The notes under the pieces were generated by a model. The model saw only the letters and a list, made by a program, of their open reading frames with translations, ran no database searches and was not told where the DNA came from. A stretch of DNA of 64,000 bases from Streptomyces flaveolus. Its GTDB lineage: Bacteria; Actinomycetota; Actinomycetes; Streptomycetales; Streptomycetaceae. The position numbers were made by a program, and so were the translations under genes. The stretch is taken from NCBI RefSeq assembly GCF_000716535.1, contig NZ_JNWV01000008.1:124001-188000 (forward strand), in the 5' to 3' direction. Positions 54,012 to 62,519 of this stretch are shown piece by piece (within the stretch, counting starts at the first letter, position 1; each line of letters opens with the position of its first letter).

Positions 54012-55337
54012 TCAGTTGCCGGAGACGGTGACCTTCTCGTCGTTGTTCAGCTCGTTCACCAGGGTCTTCACCTTGGCCTTGTCCCAGACGAGGTTGCCGC
54101 CCACGGAGCCGGAGATCGGCATGTTCATCGAGGTGCCGTCACCGCTGTTGACGCCCTTCATCGCCCAGAACATCGAGGCCAGGTCCCACAGCGACATGTC
54201 CTTGTCGACGATCAGGGAGTCCAGGCCCGCGCCCATGGTCGGGTAGAGCTTGAACGGGTTGAGGACCGTCGACGGGGTGGCCACCTGGTGGGCCAGGGCG
54301 GCCAGGAACTTCTGCTGGTTCTTGGTGCGCTGGAGGTCGGACGCGGCGAACGCGTGCCGGGTACGGACGAAGGCGAGCGCCTGCTGGCCGTTCAGGGTCT
54401 GCTTGCCGGCCTTGAAGTCGGCACCGGACCACTTGTCCTTGAAGCCCTTGTCGATGTCGATCTCGACGCCGCCCACCGCGTCCACGATGCTCGCGAACCC
54501 CTGGAATCCGATCTCCACGTAGTGGTCGATGCGCAGGCCGGTGTTGGCCTCGATCGCGCGGACCAGCAGCGTCGGCCCGTCCTCGGCGTAGGTGGCGTTC
54601 AGCTTCGCGTGCCGCCCCTGCGCCGGGTAGGTCTTCCCGGACGTCGAGCCCTGGTACGACGGGACCACCACGTCCGAGTCGCGCGGCAGCGAGATCAGCG
54701 TGTCGCCGTTGTCGCCGACGTGCAGGATCATCATCGAGTCCGTGCGCTTGCCCTCGGCGCCGCCGGTGTGCAGCTTCTTCTCGTCCTCCTTGGACATGCC
54801 CTCACGGCTGTCCGAGCCGACGATCAGGTAGTTCGTGCCGTCGCCGCCCTCCGGCCGGTCGATGACCTTCGACAGGTCGACCTCGCGGCGCAGCTTGGAG
54901 TCGGCCCAGAAGTAGGTCGCGATCGAGGTGACGACCAGCACGGTGGCCAGCGTGATCGCCGTCCACTTGATCCGGCGCCGCCAGTTCGGCGCGGGGCGCG
55001 GCGCCCGGGTGGGCGCGCCCGCCGTACCGCCCGGACCCCGGCCGCCGGAGCCGCCGTAGACCTGGCCGGTGTTGTAGCCGCTGTCGCAGTCGCCGTAACC
55101 GGCGCCGTCCTCGTGCCCCTGGCCGTCGACGTACGACGGCTGCCGCGGCACACCGGCTCCGTACGGCGGCGCCGCCGGGCCGGGGTCGCCGTACGCCGAG
55201 CGCGGTCCGGGCGGTACCGCCGGGCCGCGCTGCACCTGACGCATCACGCGGGCCCCCTCCGGCTGTGCGCCGGCACTGCCGCGTCCGTAGCGCGGGCCGC
55301 GGTTGTCGTCGGACCATCCCTCGGGCCAGTCATTCAT
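54012..55337 (-). CDS. LytR-CpsA-Psr (LCP) family protein 1
   Basis: 441 aa. A Gly/Arg/Pro-rich cytoplasmic N-terminus of about 125 residues is followed by a TM helix (WTAITLATVLVVTSIATYFWAD). The extracytoplasmic LCP domain has NYLIVGSDSREG, DSMMILHVGDNGDTLISLPRD, the basic motif HYVEIGFQGFASIVDAVGGV and GQQALAFVRTRHAF. LCP enzymes transfer polyprenyl-pyrophosphate-linked glycopolymers to peptidoglycan. There is no LytR_C tail. ATG 55337; a longer frame upstream lacks a site. Divergent from the thioesterase gene. Confidence 0.93.
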   Translation of the reverse strand: MNDWPEGWSDDNRGPRYGRGSAGAQPEGARVMRQVQRGPAVPPGPRSAYGDPGPAAPPYGAGVPRQPSYVDGQGHEDGAGYGDCDSGYNTGQVYGGSGGRGPGGTAGAPTRAPRPAPNWRRRIKWTAITLATVLVVTSIATYFWADSKLRREVDLSKVIDRPEGGDGTNYLIVGSDSREGMSKEDEKKLHTGGAEGKRTDSMMILHVGDNGDTLISLPRDSDVVVPSYQGSTSGKTYPAQGRHAKLNATYAEDGPTLLVRAIEANTGLRIDHYVEIGFQGFASIVDAVGGVEIDIDKGFKDKWSGADFKAGKQTLNGQQALAFVRTRHAFAASDLQRTKNQQKFLAALAHQVATPSTVLNPFKLYPTMGAGLDSLIVDKDMSLWDLASMFWAMKGVNSGDGTSMNMPISGSVGGNLVWDKAKVKTLVNELNNDEKVTVSGN

Positions 55338-55456
55338 GCGCCCCAGTGTGCAGGGCGCTGCTATGTGCTCGACAAGGGATGTAGGAAAATCAGGGCGGTG
55401 CTGTTGCCAAGCCGACACAAATTCCGCGAATGAGGCTTCGGCATAAGGTAGGGGGC

Positions 55457-56017
55457 ATGACAGACCAGGTCACGGACACGGATCCGGCGATGGAACCGGA
55501 CATCCCGGGCAAGCCCACGTCCGCCTCGCGCACCACCCTCAGCCACATCATGACCCACAACGACACCAACCTGCTGGGGACCGTGCACGGTGGCGTGATC
55601 ATGAAGCTCGTCGACGACGCGGCGGGCGCCGTGGCCGGCCGGCACTCCGGCGGTCCCGCCGTCACCGCGTCCATGGACGAGATGGCGTTCCTGGAGCCGG
55701 TCCGCGTCGGTGACCTGGTCCACGTCAAGGCACAGGTGAACTGGACCGGCCGGACCTCGATGGAGATCGGCGTGCGGGTCCTCGCCGAGCGCTGGAACGA
55801 GTCGGACCCGGCCACCCAGGTCGGCTCGGCCTACCTGGTCTTCGCGGCCGTCGACGCCGACGGCAAGCCGCGCCGGGTGCCGCCGGTGATACCGGAGACC
55901 GACCGCGACCGCCGCCGCTACCAGGAGGCCCAGATCCGCCGCACCCACCGCCTGGCCCGCCGCCGGGCGATCCGCGAACTGCGGGAGCAGCGGGCGGCGG
56001 AAGGCTTCGCGGACTGA
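55457..56017 (+). CDS. Acyl-CoA thioesterase, hotdog fold
   Basis: 186 aa. Hotdog domain: SRTTLSHIMTHNDTNLLGTVHGGVIMKLVDDAAGAVA, then VTASMDEMAFLEPVRVGDLVHVKAQVNWTGRTSMEIGV. Resembles YciA/ACOT-type acyl-CoA thioesterases; the Asn/His/Asp cluster is present. A basic Arg-rich C-terminal tail (RRTHRLARRRAIRELREQR) extends it. ATG 55457 is preceded by the AAGGTAGGGGG region. Isolated between LCP genes; link to them is unknown. Confidence 0.92.
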   Translation: MTDQVTDTDPAMEPDIPGKPTSASRTTLSHIMTHNDTNLLGTVHGGVIMKLVDDAAGAVAGRHSGGPAVTASMDEMAFLEPVRVGDLVHVKAQVNWTGRTSMEIGVRVLAERWNESDPATQVGSAYLVFAAVDADGKPRRVPPVIPETDRDRRRYQEAQIRRTHRLARRRAIRELREQRAAEGFAD

Positions 56018-56031
56018 GGAGACGGCCTCAG
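56014..56031. terminator. Hairpin enclosing both stop codons of thioesterase and LCP2
   Basis: CTGAGG-AGACGG-CCTCAG, a perfect 6-bp stem with a 6-base loop. It contains both TGA stop codons of the convergent pair. Confidence 0.45.
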
Positions 56032-57557
56032 CACGTCACCTCGTTGCCCCGTACGACGCTCTGCTCCGGCTGCGCCGGGTCGTCGAACCGTACCTTCCGC
56101 ACGTTCTTGAACTCCGTGCCGGCCGTCACCTTCAGCAGCGGTCCCTGGCCCGGCACGGCCCGCAGTTCGCTGCCCGGCAGGGCCGCGGCCAGGGAGCGGG
56201 CGGAGCGGTCCCAGCGGGGGTCGTAGAAGACGACCGTGCGCGCCACCCGGGCGGGCGCGGTCACCGGCCGGCGGGTGGTGGCGAAGCCGGTCGCGGCGAG
56301 CGCCGCGTCGACCCGCTTGGCCAGCCCCACCGTGCCGCTGCCGTTCGCCACCTGGACCCGGATCGTGTCCGGGGACACCTCCACCGGCACCGGGGTCCGC
56401 GCCGGGTCACGGCGCGGCTGCTCCCCGGCGAGCGGCTTGTCGTCACGCAGCGCCCGGAACAGTTGCTCCGACTTGGCCGGGTCCCACTTCAGGGTCGAGC
56501 CGATGCCCTTGACCGGGTAGTCCATCCGTCCGATCGGGACGGTGGTGAACTCCGACGAGGACGGCGAGAAGTCCCGCATCGCCCGGCCGAGGTCGAGCAG
56601 CTCGTCGGTGCCGAAGCCGGCGTCGGCACGGACCGAGCCGAGCACCGCCCGGGTCACGTCCCGGAACCGCATCGGGTTCAGCAGCACCCCGGAGGAGGTC
56701 GCCTTGTCCAGCAGCGCGGCCAGGAACCGCTGCTGCCGCTTCATCCGGCCCAGGTCGCTGGCCCCGTCGACGTGCCGGGCCCGTACGTACTGCAGCGCCT
56801 GCCCGCCCCGGAGGGTGTACGTGCCGGGTGCGAGGTCGAGCCCGGTGTACGCGTCCTTCAGCGGCGTCGGTGTGCACACCTTGACCCCGCCGAGCACGTC
56901 CACGGTCTTCATGAAGCTGGTGAAGTCGACCTCCAGGTAGTGGTCGATCTTCACGTGGGTCATGCTCTCGACCGTGCGGATGGTGAGCTGGGGGCCGCCC
57001 TCGGCGTAGGCCGCGTTGAGCCTGACCGGGTGGGGGCCGTGCCGCTGCCCGGTGTTCTGGTCGACGTGCGCGGGCATCTCGGCGTAGGAGTCGCGCGGCA
57101 GGCTCACCACGGTGGCCCGCTCCCGGTCCTCCGCGATGTGCACGATCATCATGGTGTCGGTGCAGTGACAGGGTGCCCCGCCCAGCCGGTAGGCCCGCCG
57201 GTCCCGCTCGCTGAGCTTGTCGCGGCCGTCGGTGCCGACCAGCAGGACGTTCATGCCGTGCCCGGCCCGGGGCCGGTTCTTCATGTCCTTGAAGGCGTCG
57301 ATCCGGGCGATGCCCGCGTCGAGGCTCGCGACCACCGCGTGCCCGATCCCTGCGGAGGCGAGCACCACGACCGACAGCGTGGTGACCGCCCGCATGGCCC
57401 AGCGGGGCCGCCGCGGCGGCCGGACGGACCGCACGTGCCGCTCGGGCGGGCGCGGCACCCGGCGGGGCGGCCGCGGGCGGCGCTGCGGGCTGGGGGCCCC
57501 TCCCGTGCTTCTGGCGGTGGAGGAGGGGGACCGGGGCGGGCTGGGCAAGGGGGACAC
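56028..57557 (-). CDS. LCP family protein 2 with LytR_C domain
   Basis: 509 aa. Pro/Arg-rich N-terminus of about 50 residues, TM helix (MRAVTTLSVVVLASAGIGHAVV), LCP domain (MNVLLVGTDGRDKLS; DTMMIVHIAEDRERATVVSLPRDSY; DHYLEVDFTSFMKTVDVLGGV; QALQYVRARHVDGASDLGRM), then a C-terminal LytR_C region (IRVQVANGSGTVGLAKRVDAALAATGF). Start uncertain: GTG 57557 lies directly on a GGAGG, while TTG 57548 is properly spaced from it and may be the true start. Divergent from the GT2 gene. Confidence 0.92.
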   Translation of the reverse strand: MSPLPSPPRSPSSTARSTGGAPSPQRRPRPPRRVPRPPERHVRSVRPPRRPRWAMRAVTTLSVVVLASAGIGHAVVASLDAGIARIDAFKDMKNRPRAGHGMNVLLVGTDGRDKLSERDRRAYRLGGAPCHCTDTMMIVHIAEDRERATVVSLPRDSYAEMPAHVDQNTGQRHGPHPVRLNAAYAEGGPQLTIRTVESMTHVKIDHYLEVDFTSFMKTVDVLGGVKVCTPTPLKDAYTGLDLAPGTYTLRGGQALQYVRARHVDGASDLGRMKRQQRFLAALLDKATSSGVLLNPMRFRDVTRAVLGSVRADAGFGTDELLDLGRAMRDFSPSSSEFTTVPIGRMDYPVKGIGSTLKWDPAKSEQLFRALRDDKPLAGEQPRRDPARTPVPVEVSPDTIRVQVANGSGTVGLAKRVDAALAATGFATTRRPVTAPARVARTVVFYDPRWDRSARSLAAALPGSELRAVPGQGPLLKVTAGTEFKNVRKVRFDDPAQPEQSVVRGNEVTC

Positions 57558-57676
57558 CTCCGGACGAGGCCGTACGTGGGATCCGTGAGCACAGTAGGCC
57601 GATACGATCTCCAGCCCGCGTCGCAGGCCCGGCGGCGCGCATCCGTATCCCCCGTTCGCGGTAACGTGAGGCCCCT

Positions 57677-58708
57677 ATGAACGCCAAGCCCGACGTGCGG
57701 CTCCCCGCAGTGTCCGTGATCATGCCTGTCCTCGACGAGGAGCGGCATCTGCGCGGGGCCGTCCAAGCGATCCTCGCGCAGGAGTACGCCGGCGAGATGG
57801 AGGTCGTGATCGCCCTCGGTCCGTCCACGGACCGCACGGACGAGATCGCCGCCGAGCTGGTCGCCGAAGACCCGCGCGTGCACACCGTCCCGAACCCGAC
57901 CGGCCGCACCCCTGCCGCGCTCAACGCGGCGATCAAGGCGTCCCGGCACCCGATCGTGGTCCGCGTCGACGGCCACGGCATGCTCTCGCCGAACTACATC
58001 GCGACCGCCGTGCGGCTCCTGGAGGAGACCGGCGCGCAGAACGTCGGCGGCATCATGCACGCCGAGGGGGAGACCGACTGGGAGCACGCGGTGGCCGCCG
58101 CGATGACCTCGAAGATAGGCGTCGGCAACGCGGCGTTCCACACCGGCGGCCAGGCCGGCCCCGCCGAGACGGTCTACCTCGGCGTCTTCCGGCGCGAGGC
58201 GCTGGAGCAGCAGGGCGGTTACAACGAGGAGTTCATCCGCGCCCAGGACTGGGAGCTGAACTTCCGCATCCGCGAGGCGGGCGGGCTCATCTGGTTCTCG
58301 CCCGAGCTGAAGGTGTCGTACCGGCCGCGGCCGTCGGTGCGGGCTCTGGCCAAGCAGTACAAGGACTACGGCCGCTGGCGGCACGTCGTCGCCCGCTACC
58401 ACTCCGGCTCGATCAACCTGCGCTACCTGGCGCCGCCGACGGCGGTGTGCGCGATGGCCGCGGGCCTGGTCGTCGGCGCGGTGCTGACCCCGTGGGGCTT
58501 CGTGGTCCCCGGCGGCTACCTGGCCGCGATCGTCGCGGGGTCCGTCCCGGCCGGCAAGGGGCTGCCGCTGAAGGCCCGGCTGCAGATCCCGGTGGCCCTG
58601 GCCACCATGCACATGTCGTGGGGCTGGGGCTTTTTGACCAGCCCGAAGTCCCTGGCGAAGAGGGTCATCGCCTCCCGGCGGCCCGCGGTCGTGGACGCCG
58701 CCGCCTGA
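57677..58708 (+). CDS. GT2-family glycosyltransferase, membrane-associated
   Basis: 343 aa. GT-A fold: SVIMPVLDEERHLRGAVQAIL (about 12-32), with the metal-binding DxD region apparently being VVRVDGHG. FRREALEQQGGYNEEFIRAQDWELNFRIREAGG carries the acceptor-activating Asp/Glu. Two C-terminal TM helices (AVCAMAAGLVVGAVLTPWGFVVPGGYLAAIVAG) anchor it. It probably adds sugars to a lipid-linked or cell-wall glycan. Placed among LCP genes, a sensible supply of substrate for them. Confidence 0.9.
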   Translation: MNAKPDVRLPAVSVIMPVLDEERHLRGAVQAILAQEYAGEMEVVIALGPSTDRTDEIAAELVAEDPRVHTVPNPTGRTPAALNAAIKASRHPIVVRVDGHGMLSPNYIATAVRLLEETGAQNVGGIMHAEGETDWEHAVAAAMTSKIGVGNAAFHTGGQAGPAETVYLGVFRREALEQQGGYNEEFIRAQDWELNFRIREAGGLIWFSPELKVSYRPRPSVRALAKQYKDYGRWRHVVARYHSGSINLRYLAPPTAVCAMAAGLVVGAVLTPWGFVVPGGYLAAIVAGSVPAGKGLPLKARLQIPVALATMHMSWGWGFLTSPKSLAKRVIASRRPAVVDAAA

Positions 58709-58720
58709 CGGACACCCGAA

Positions 58721-58748
58721 GGGCCCCTCCCGTGCGCGGAAGGGGCCC
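58721..58748. terminator. Terminator between GT2 and LCP3
   Basis: GGGCCCCTCC / GGA(A)GGGGCCC, a 10-bp stem with one bulged A and a 7-base loop between convergent genes. Confidence 0.7.
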
Positions 58749-58768
58749 CTCCCCCGTGTGCCGGGGCG

Positions 58769-60424
58769 TCACGACCACTGGTAGGGCTTGTACACGTCCA
58801 TGCAGTCCCCCTTGTCCGAGGCGTTGACGGCGTCGGTGCCCTCGGGCAGGTCGCCCGCCTTCGGCGCGGACTGCTTGGGGTAGCTGCTGCCCGAGCGCCA
58901 GTCCGCGCCGACGACGACGGTGACCCCCGACACGTCGGTCGACTTCTTGACCGAACTCAGCGGGATGCCCAGCGCCTTGGCCACCGCCTGGGCGTCGCCC
59001 TCCAGGTCCGCGCTCGGGTACCGCACGACCGTCTTGTCCTCGGCCTGGCTCCCCGAGAGGTCGGCCTGCGCCCGCGCGTAGCCCTTCTGCACGAGCACCT
59101 GGCCGATCGCCGACGCCCGCTGCTGCACCGCGGCCTCGGTGTCGGTCCGGGTGGCGTTCTGCACCAGCACCCCGAGCCGGCCCGCGTCGAGCGAGGGCTT
59201 CTTGGCCGGCGTGGCCTTGCCCGTGTCCTTCTTCCCGGACTCCCCGCCGTTCTTGTCGAGCGCCACGTCGTCCTGGAGCATCCGCCACAGCTGGCCGGCC
59301 TTGTCGTCGTCCGGTACGACGTGGTTGTCCGGGTCGTTCGGGTCCGGGATGTTGGGCATCGTCAGGCTGGTGATGCGGTCGGTCGGCACCGACTTCATCT
59401 CCATGCCCAGGTCGTACAGCTTCTTGACCGTGCCGATCTCCTCGGAGACCTTCAGGGACTTGGTGGCCGCCTCGGCCAGGTCCATCAGCCGGCCCGTGTC
59501 GGTGAACACGTTCTGCTGCTTCAGCGTGCGGACCATCGAGTTCAGGTACATGTGCTGGGCGCGGGCCCGCATCAGGTCGCTGCCCCAGGCGTGCCGGGTG
59601 CGCAGCCACTGAAGTGCCTTCTCACCCTTCACCTTGTGCGAGCCCCTCGTCAGCTTCAGGCCGGAACCGCCGCGCTGACTGGGTGTCGAGTGGTCCCAGA
59701 CATTCTGGTTGACGCACACCTCGACACCCCCGATCGCGTCCGCCATCCGCACCACGCCCGCGAAGTCGATCGTCATCCAGTGGTCGATGTAGACCCCGGT
59801 GAGGTTCTCCCAGGTGAGCAGGGTGCAGCCGGCCCCGCCCCGGGCCAGGCTGACGTTGATGATGTCGTTCGTCGCCGGGTACACATGGCCGGTCTTGGGG
59901 TCCGTGCACTTGGGGATGTTCACCCGGGTGTCCCGCGGGATGCTCACCATGGCGGCGCTCTTACGGTCCGCCGAGAGGTGGATGAGCATCTGCACGTCGC
60001 CGAGCGGCGGGTCGCCTACGTGGTCCCTGCTGCCGCCGAGCTTCAGGTTCTCCTTGGAGTTCCGGCTGTCGGAGCCGATCAGCAGGATGTTCAGCGGGGT
60101 CTGGCCGGCCGCGTTCGGGCGGGTCTTGTGCGCCTTGGAGTCGTCGCCGTTGGCCCGCTTGCCCTTCTGGATGTTGCCGTTGAGATGCTGGTAGTAGAGA
60201 TATCCGGCACCCGCGGTGCCGAGTATCACCACCGCCAGCAGGGTCGCCGACCAGCGCAGCACGCGCCGTCTGCGCCGCCGCCGGTCGGTTTTCGGACCAC
60301 CCGCCCGCCGTCCGCCGCCGCGTCCGCCGTGCCGGCCGGAACGCACCGGCGCTTCCGAGTTCTTCGGCGCGAGCGACGTCATGTCCTCGACCGCCGGAGC
60401 CTCCCCGCGCACCTCGCTCTGCGC
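58769..60424 (-). CDS. LCP family protein 3 with LytR_C domain
   Basis: 551 aa from TTG 60424 (LAQSEVRGEAPAVED), which has GGAGG at 9 bases; longer in-frame starts reach 60460. TM helix is WSATLLAVVILGTAGAGYLYY. LCP motifs: LNILLIGSDSRNSKEN, DVQMLIHLSADRKSAAMVSIPRDTRV, DHWMTIDFAGVVRMADAIGGV, EKALQWLRTRHAWGSD. The C-terminal LytR_C part is LGVLVQNATRTDTEAAVQQR. The insertion NIPKCTDPKTGHVYPATND is longer than in LCP1. First of three consecutive leftward LCP genes when counted from this side. Confidence 0.92.
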   Translation of the reverse strand, partial: AQSEVRGEAPAVEDMTSLAPKNSEAPVRSGRHGGRGGGRRAGGPKTDRRRRRRRVLRWSATLLAVVILGTAGAGYLYYQHLNGNIQKGKRANGDDSKAHKTRPNAAGQTPLNILLIGSDSRNSKENLKLGGSRDHVGDPPLGDVQMLIHLSADRKSAAMVSIPRDTRVNIPKCTDPKTGHVYPATNDIINVSLARGGAGCTLLTWENLTGVYIDHWMTIDFAGVVRMADAIGGVEVCVNQNVWDHSTPSQRGGSGLKLTRGSHKVKGEKALQWLRTRHAWGSDLMRARAQHMYLNSMVRTLKQQNVFTDTGRLMDLAEAATKSLKVSEEIGTVKKLYDLGMEMKSVPTDRITSLTMPNIPDPNDPDNHVVPDDDKAGQLWRMLQDDVALDKNGGESGKKDTGKATPAKKPSLDAGRLGVLVQNATRTDTEAAVQQRASAIGQVLVQKGYARAQADLSGSQAEDKTVVRYPSADLEGDAQAVAKALGIPLSSVKKSTDVSGVTVVVGADWRSGSSYPKQSAPKAGDLPEGTDAVNASDKGDCMDVYKPYQWS

Positions 60425-60509
60425 CAAACTCCCTGCCCTCCCCACCCTTGCGCCAAGCAACGGGCCCGTCCCGCGTCCGGTTAGACGCTTGACGGGCCCA
60501 TAGGGTTAC

Positions 60510-62267
60510 CTACGAGGCGCACTTCACCTTGTCTGCCGTGGACTTGTCGACGTCCGGTGCCTTCGTCGGCGCCGTGAGGGAGACCCCCGCTCCCTTGAAG
60601 TCCTTGCCCAGGGTCAGCGTCATCGCCGGCAGCCCCTGGGAGTTGGTCACGCTCTCGCCCGGTTTCAGCGCGGCCCCGGACAGGCCCATGATCGCGGCGA
60701 GCCGGCGTGCCTGGGCCGCCTGGTCGGGCGCGTACTCCAGCGTGGTCTTGCTCAGTTGGGCGGGCGCGTTGCCCGCGTTCTCCGACTTGGTCACGCCCTC
60801 GTCGTTCTGGAGCCAGTTGAGCACCGCCTGGGCGCTGCCGGCCTGGGCCCCGCCGTTGAGGATGCGCACCCGCACCTCGGAGGCGGGCGCCTTGGTGCCC
60901 TTGAGCCGGGCGGCCTGCGCGTCCTTCGCCGCCTTCTCCTTCTTCTTCACGTCGGTGAAGGAGACGTCGTTCCTGATGGCGTCGAAGACCGCCGGGGCCT
61001 TCGCGTCGTTGAGCACGACCGTGGCGTGCACCTTCTCCGCCGGGTTGTCCACGACCGGCACCGTGGTGAAGGTCAGGTTCTTCGGGTTGAGCTTGCCCAG
61101 CTCCAGACCCAGGTCCTTCAGCTTGCCGATGCTCTTGAGCTTGTCGTCGACGGTGAGCGCGTCGGTGGCCGCCTCCGCCAGCTTCACCATCTTCGTCGGG
61201 CTGGTGAGCGTGTCGTTGCCCTTCAGCTTGCGCATCAGCGCGCCCAGGAACTGCTGCTGGAGCCCGATCCGGCTCAGGTCACCGCCGAAGCCGACGGAGT
61301 GCCGGGTGCGCACGAACGCCAGCGCCTGCTCGCCGGAGATCTTGTGCGTGCCCCTGGACAGCTTCAGGTGCGACTTCGGGTCGTCGATGTCCTTGGCCAG
61401 GCACACGTCGACCCCGTCGACCGCCTCGGTCAGCGTCTTGACCGCGTTGAAGTCGGCGACCATGAAGTCGTCCGGCTTGATCCCGGTCAGCTCGGTGACC
61501 GTGCGCATGGTGCAGCTCGGCGTACGGTCGTCCTGCCCGAGGCTCGTGTTGAAGCGCACGCCCTGCGAGCCCGGGATGACCTTCTTGGTGCCGTCCTCCT
61601 GCTCGGTCGGGCAGTCCGGGACGTCCACGATCAGGTCGCGCGGGATGCTCAGCGCGGTCGCGTTGGAGCGGTCCTTGGAGACGTGCAGCAGGATCGTGGT
61701 GTCGGCGTGCCCGACGCTGCCCGAGTCGCCGTAGCCCTCGTTGCCCGCGCCGGTGCGCTTGTCCGTGCCGATCAGCAGGATGTTGATCGCCTCGTCCTTG
61801 CGGAAGCCGCCGGTGCTGGCGCCGTCGTCCGACACGGACGTGATGTTGTCGTTCAGGTGCTTGATGTAGAGGTAGCCGGCGGCCGACACGGCGACCAGAA
61901 CGAAGGCCATGGACCCGCCGGTCCACAGCAGCACCTTCTTCGCCGTCGACTTCTTCTTCACCGGCCGCCGGGAGGCGCGCCTGCCCTGCGGCGCCTCCGG
62001 CTCACCGCCCCGGCGCCGGGCCGAGCGCGGCGCCGGCACCTCGGTGCCGCGGGCCCGGGGCGTCTGCCGGGTCTGCCCGGCCGTCTGCCGCGCACGACCG
62101 CCTGCCGCGTCACCGCCGTCCCGGGGGGACGGTCTGCGCGGTCCCGGGACCGGCGACTGCGCTGTGGTAGGACCCAGTCGCAGTTCGTATTCGCCGGTGT
62201 TCGGATTGAGTACCCACTGGTCTGCGGGGTCGATGTTGTCCGCCCGCCCACGGCCTTGCGCGTCCAC
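60510..62267 (-). CDS. LCP family protein 4 with LytR_C domain
   Basis: 585 aa from GTG 62267 (VDAQGRGRADNIDPADQWVL), with GGAGG 12 bases upstream. The N-terminus has the NPNTGEYELRLG motif seen in Streptomyces LCP proteins, then a long Arg/Pro/Gly region. TM helix is VLLWTGGSMAFVLVAVSAAGYLYI. LCP domain: INILLIGTDKRTGAGNEGYG, DTTILLHVSKDRSNATALSIPRDLIVDVPDC, EQALAFVRTRHSVGFGGDL. The Lys/Ala-rich linker KKKEKAAKDAQAARLKG precedes LytR_C (VRVRILNGGAQAGSAQAV). The last residues are KVKCAS. Confidence 0.92.
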   Translation of the reverse strand: MDAQGRGRADNIDPADQWVLNPNTGEYELRLGPTTAQSPVPGPRRPSPRDGGDAAGGRARQTAGQTRQTPRARGTEVPAPRSARRRGGEPEAPQGRRASRRPVKKKSTAKKVLLWTGGSMAFVLVAVSAAGYLYIKHLNDNITSVSDDGASTGGFRKDEAINILLIGTDKRTGAGNEGYGDSGSVGHADTTILLHVSKDRSNATALSIPRDLIVDVPDCPTEQEDGTKKVIPGSQGVRFNTSLGQDDRTPSCTMRTVTELTGIKPDDFMVADFNAVKTLTEAVDGVDVCLAKDIDDPKSHLKLSRGTHKISGEQALAFVRTRHSVGFGGDLSRIGLQQQFLGALMRKLKGNDTLTSPTKMVKLAEAATDALTVDDKLKSIGKLKDLGLELGKLNPKNLTFTTVPVVDNPAEKVHATVVLNDAKAPAVFDAIRNDVSFTDVKKKEKAAKDAQAARLKGTKAPASEVRVRILNGGAQAGSAQAVLNWLQNDEGVTKSENAGNAPAQLSKTTLEYAPDQAAQARRLAAIMGLSGAALKPGESVTNSQGLPAMTLTLGKDFKGAGVSLTAPTKAPDVDKSTADKVKCAS

Positions 62268-62469
62268 GGTTGTCCGAATCCTCCGTCGGGGCCACGCGGC
62301 GCCTCTCCCCTCCAAGGCGCTCGGGTCTCGGTGAAACAGTGCACGGCCCCGACAAAGCCCGTCGGACCTCGCGGCCAGGTGCACCGGATCGCTCACACTA
62401 TCCGCCCAGTTCAGCGTCGAGCGACGCTGGTGACAAATTCGACATGCCTACAACCGGGCAATCCCCCTC

Positions 62470-62494
62470 ATTTTCTGAACGGATTTTCTGAACG
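62470..62494. repeat. Direct repeat upstream of LCP4
   Basis: ATTTTCTGAACG occurs twice with 13-bp period in an AT-rich patch of the 252-bp gap between LCP5 and LCP4. It lies about 205 bases upstream of the LCP4 start. It could be a regulator binding site; otherwise the gap shows nothing. Confidence 0.4.
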
Positions 62495-62519
62495 ACGGTT
62501 CACCACCCCGGTGCGCGGC

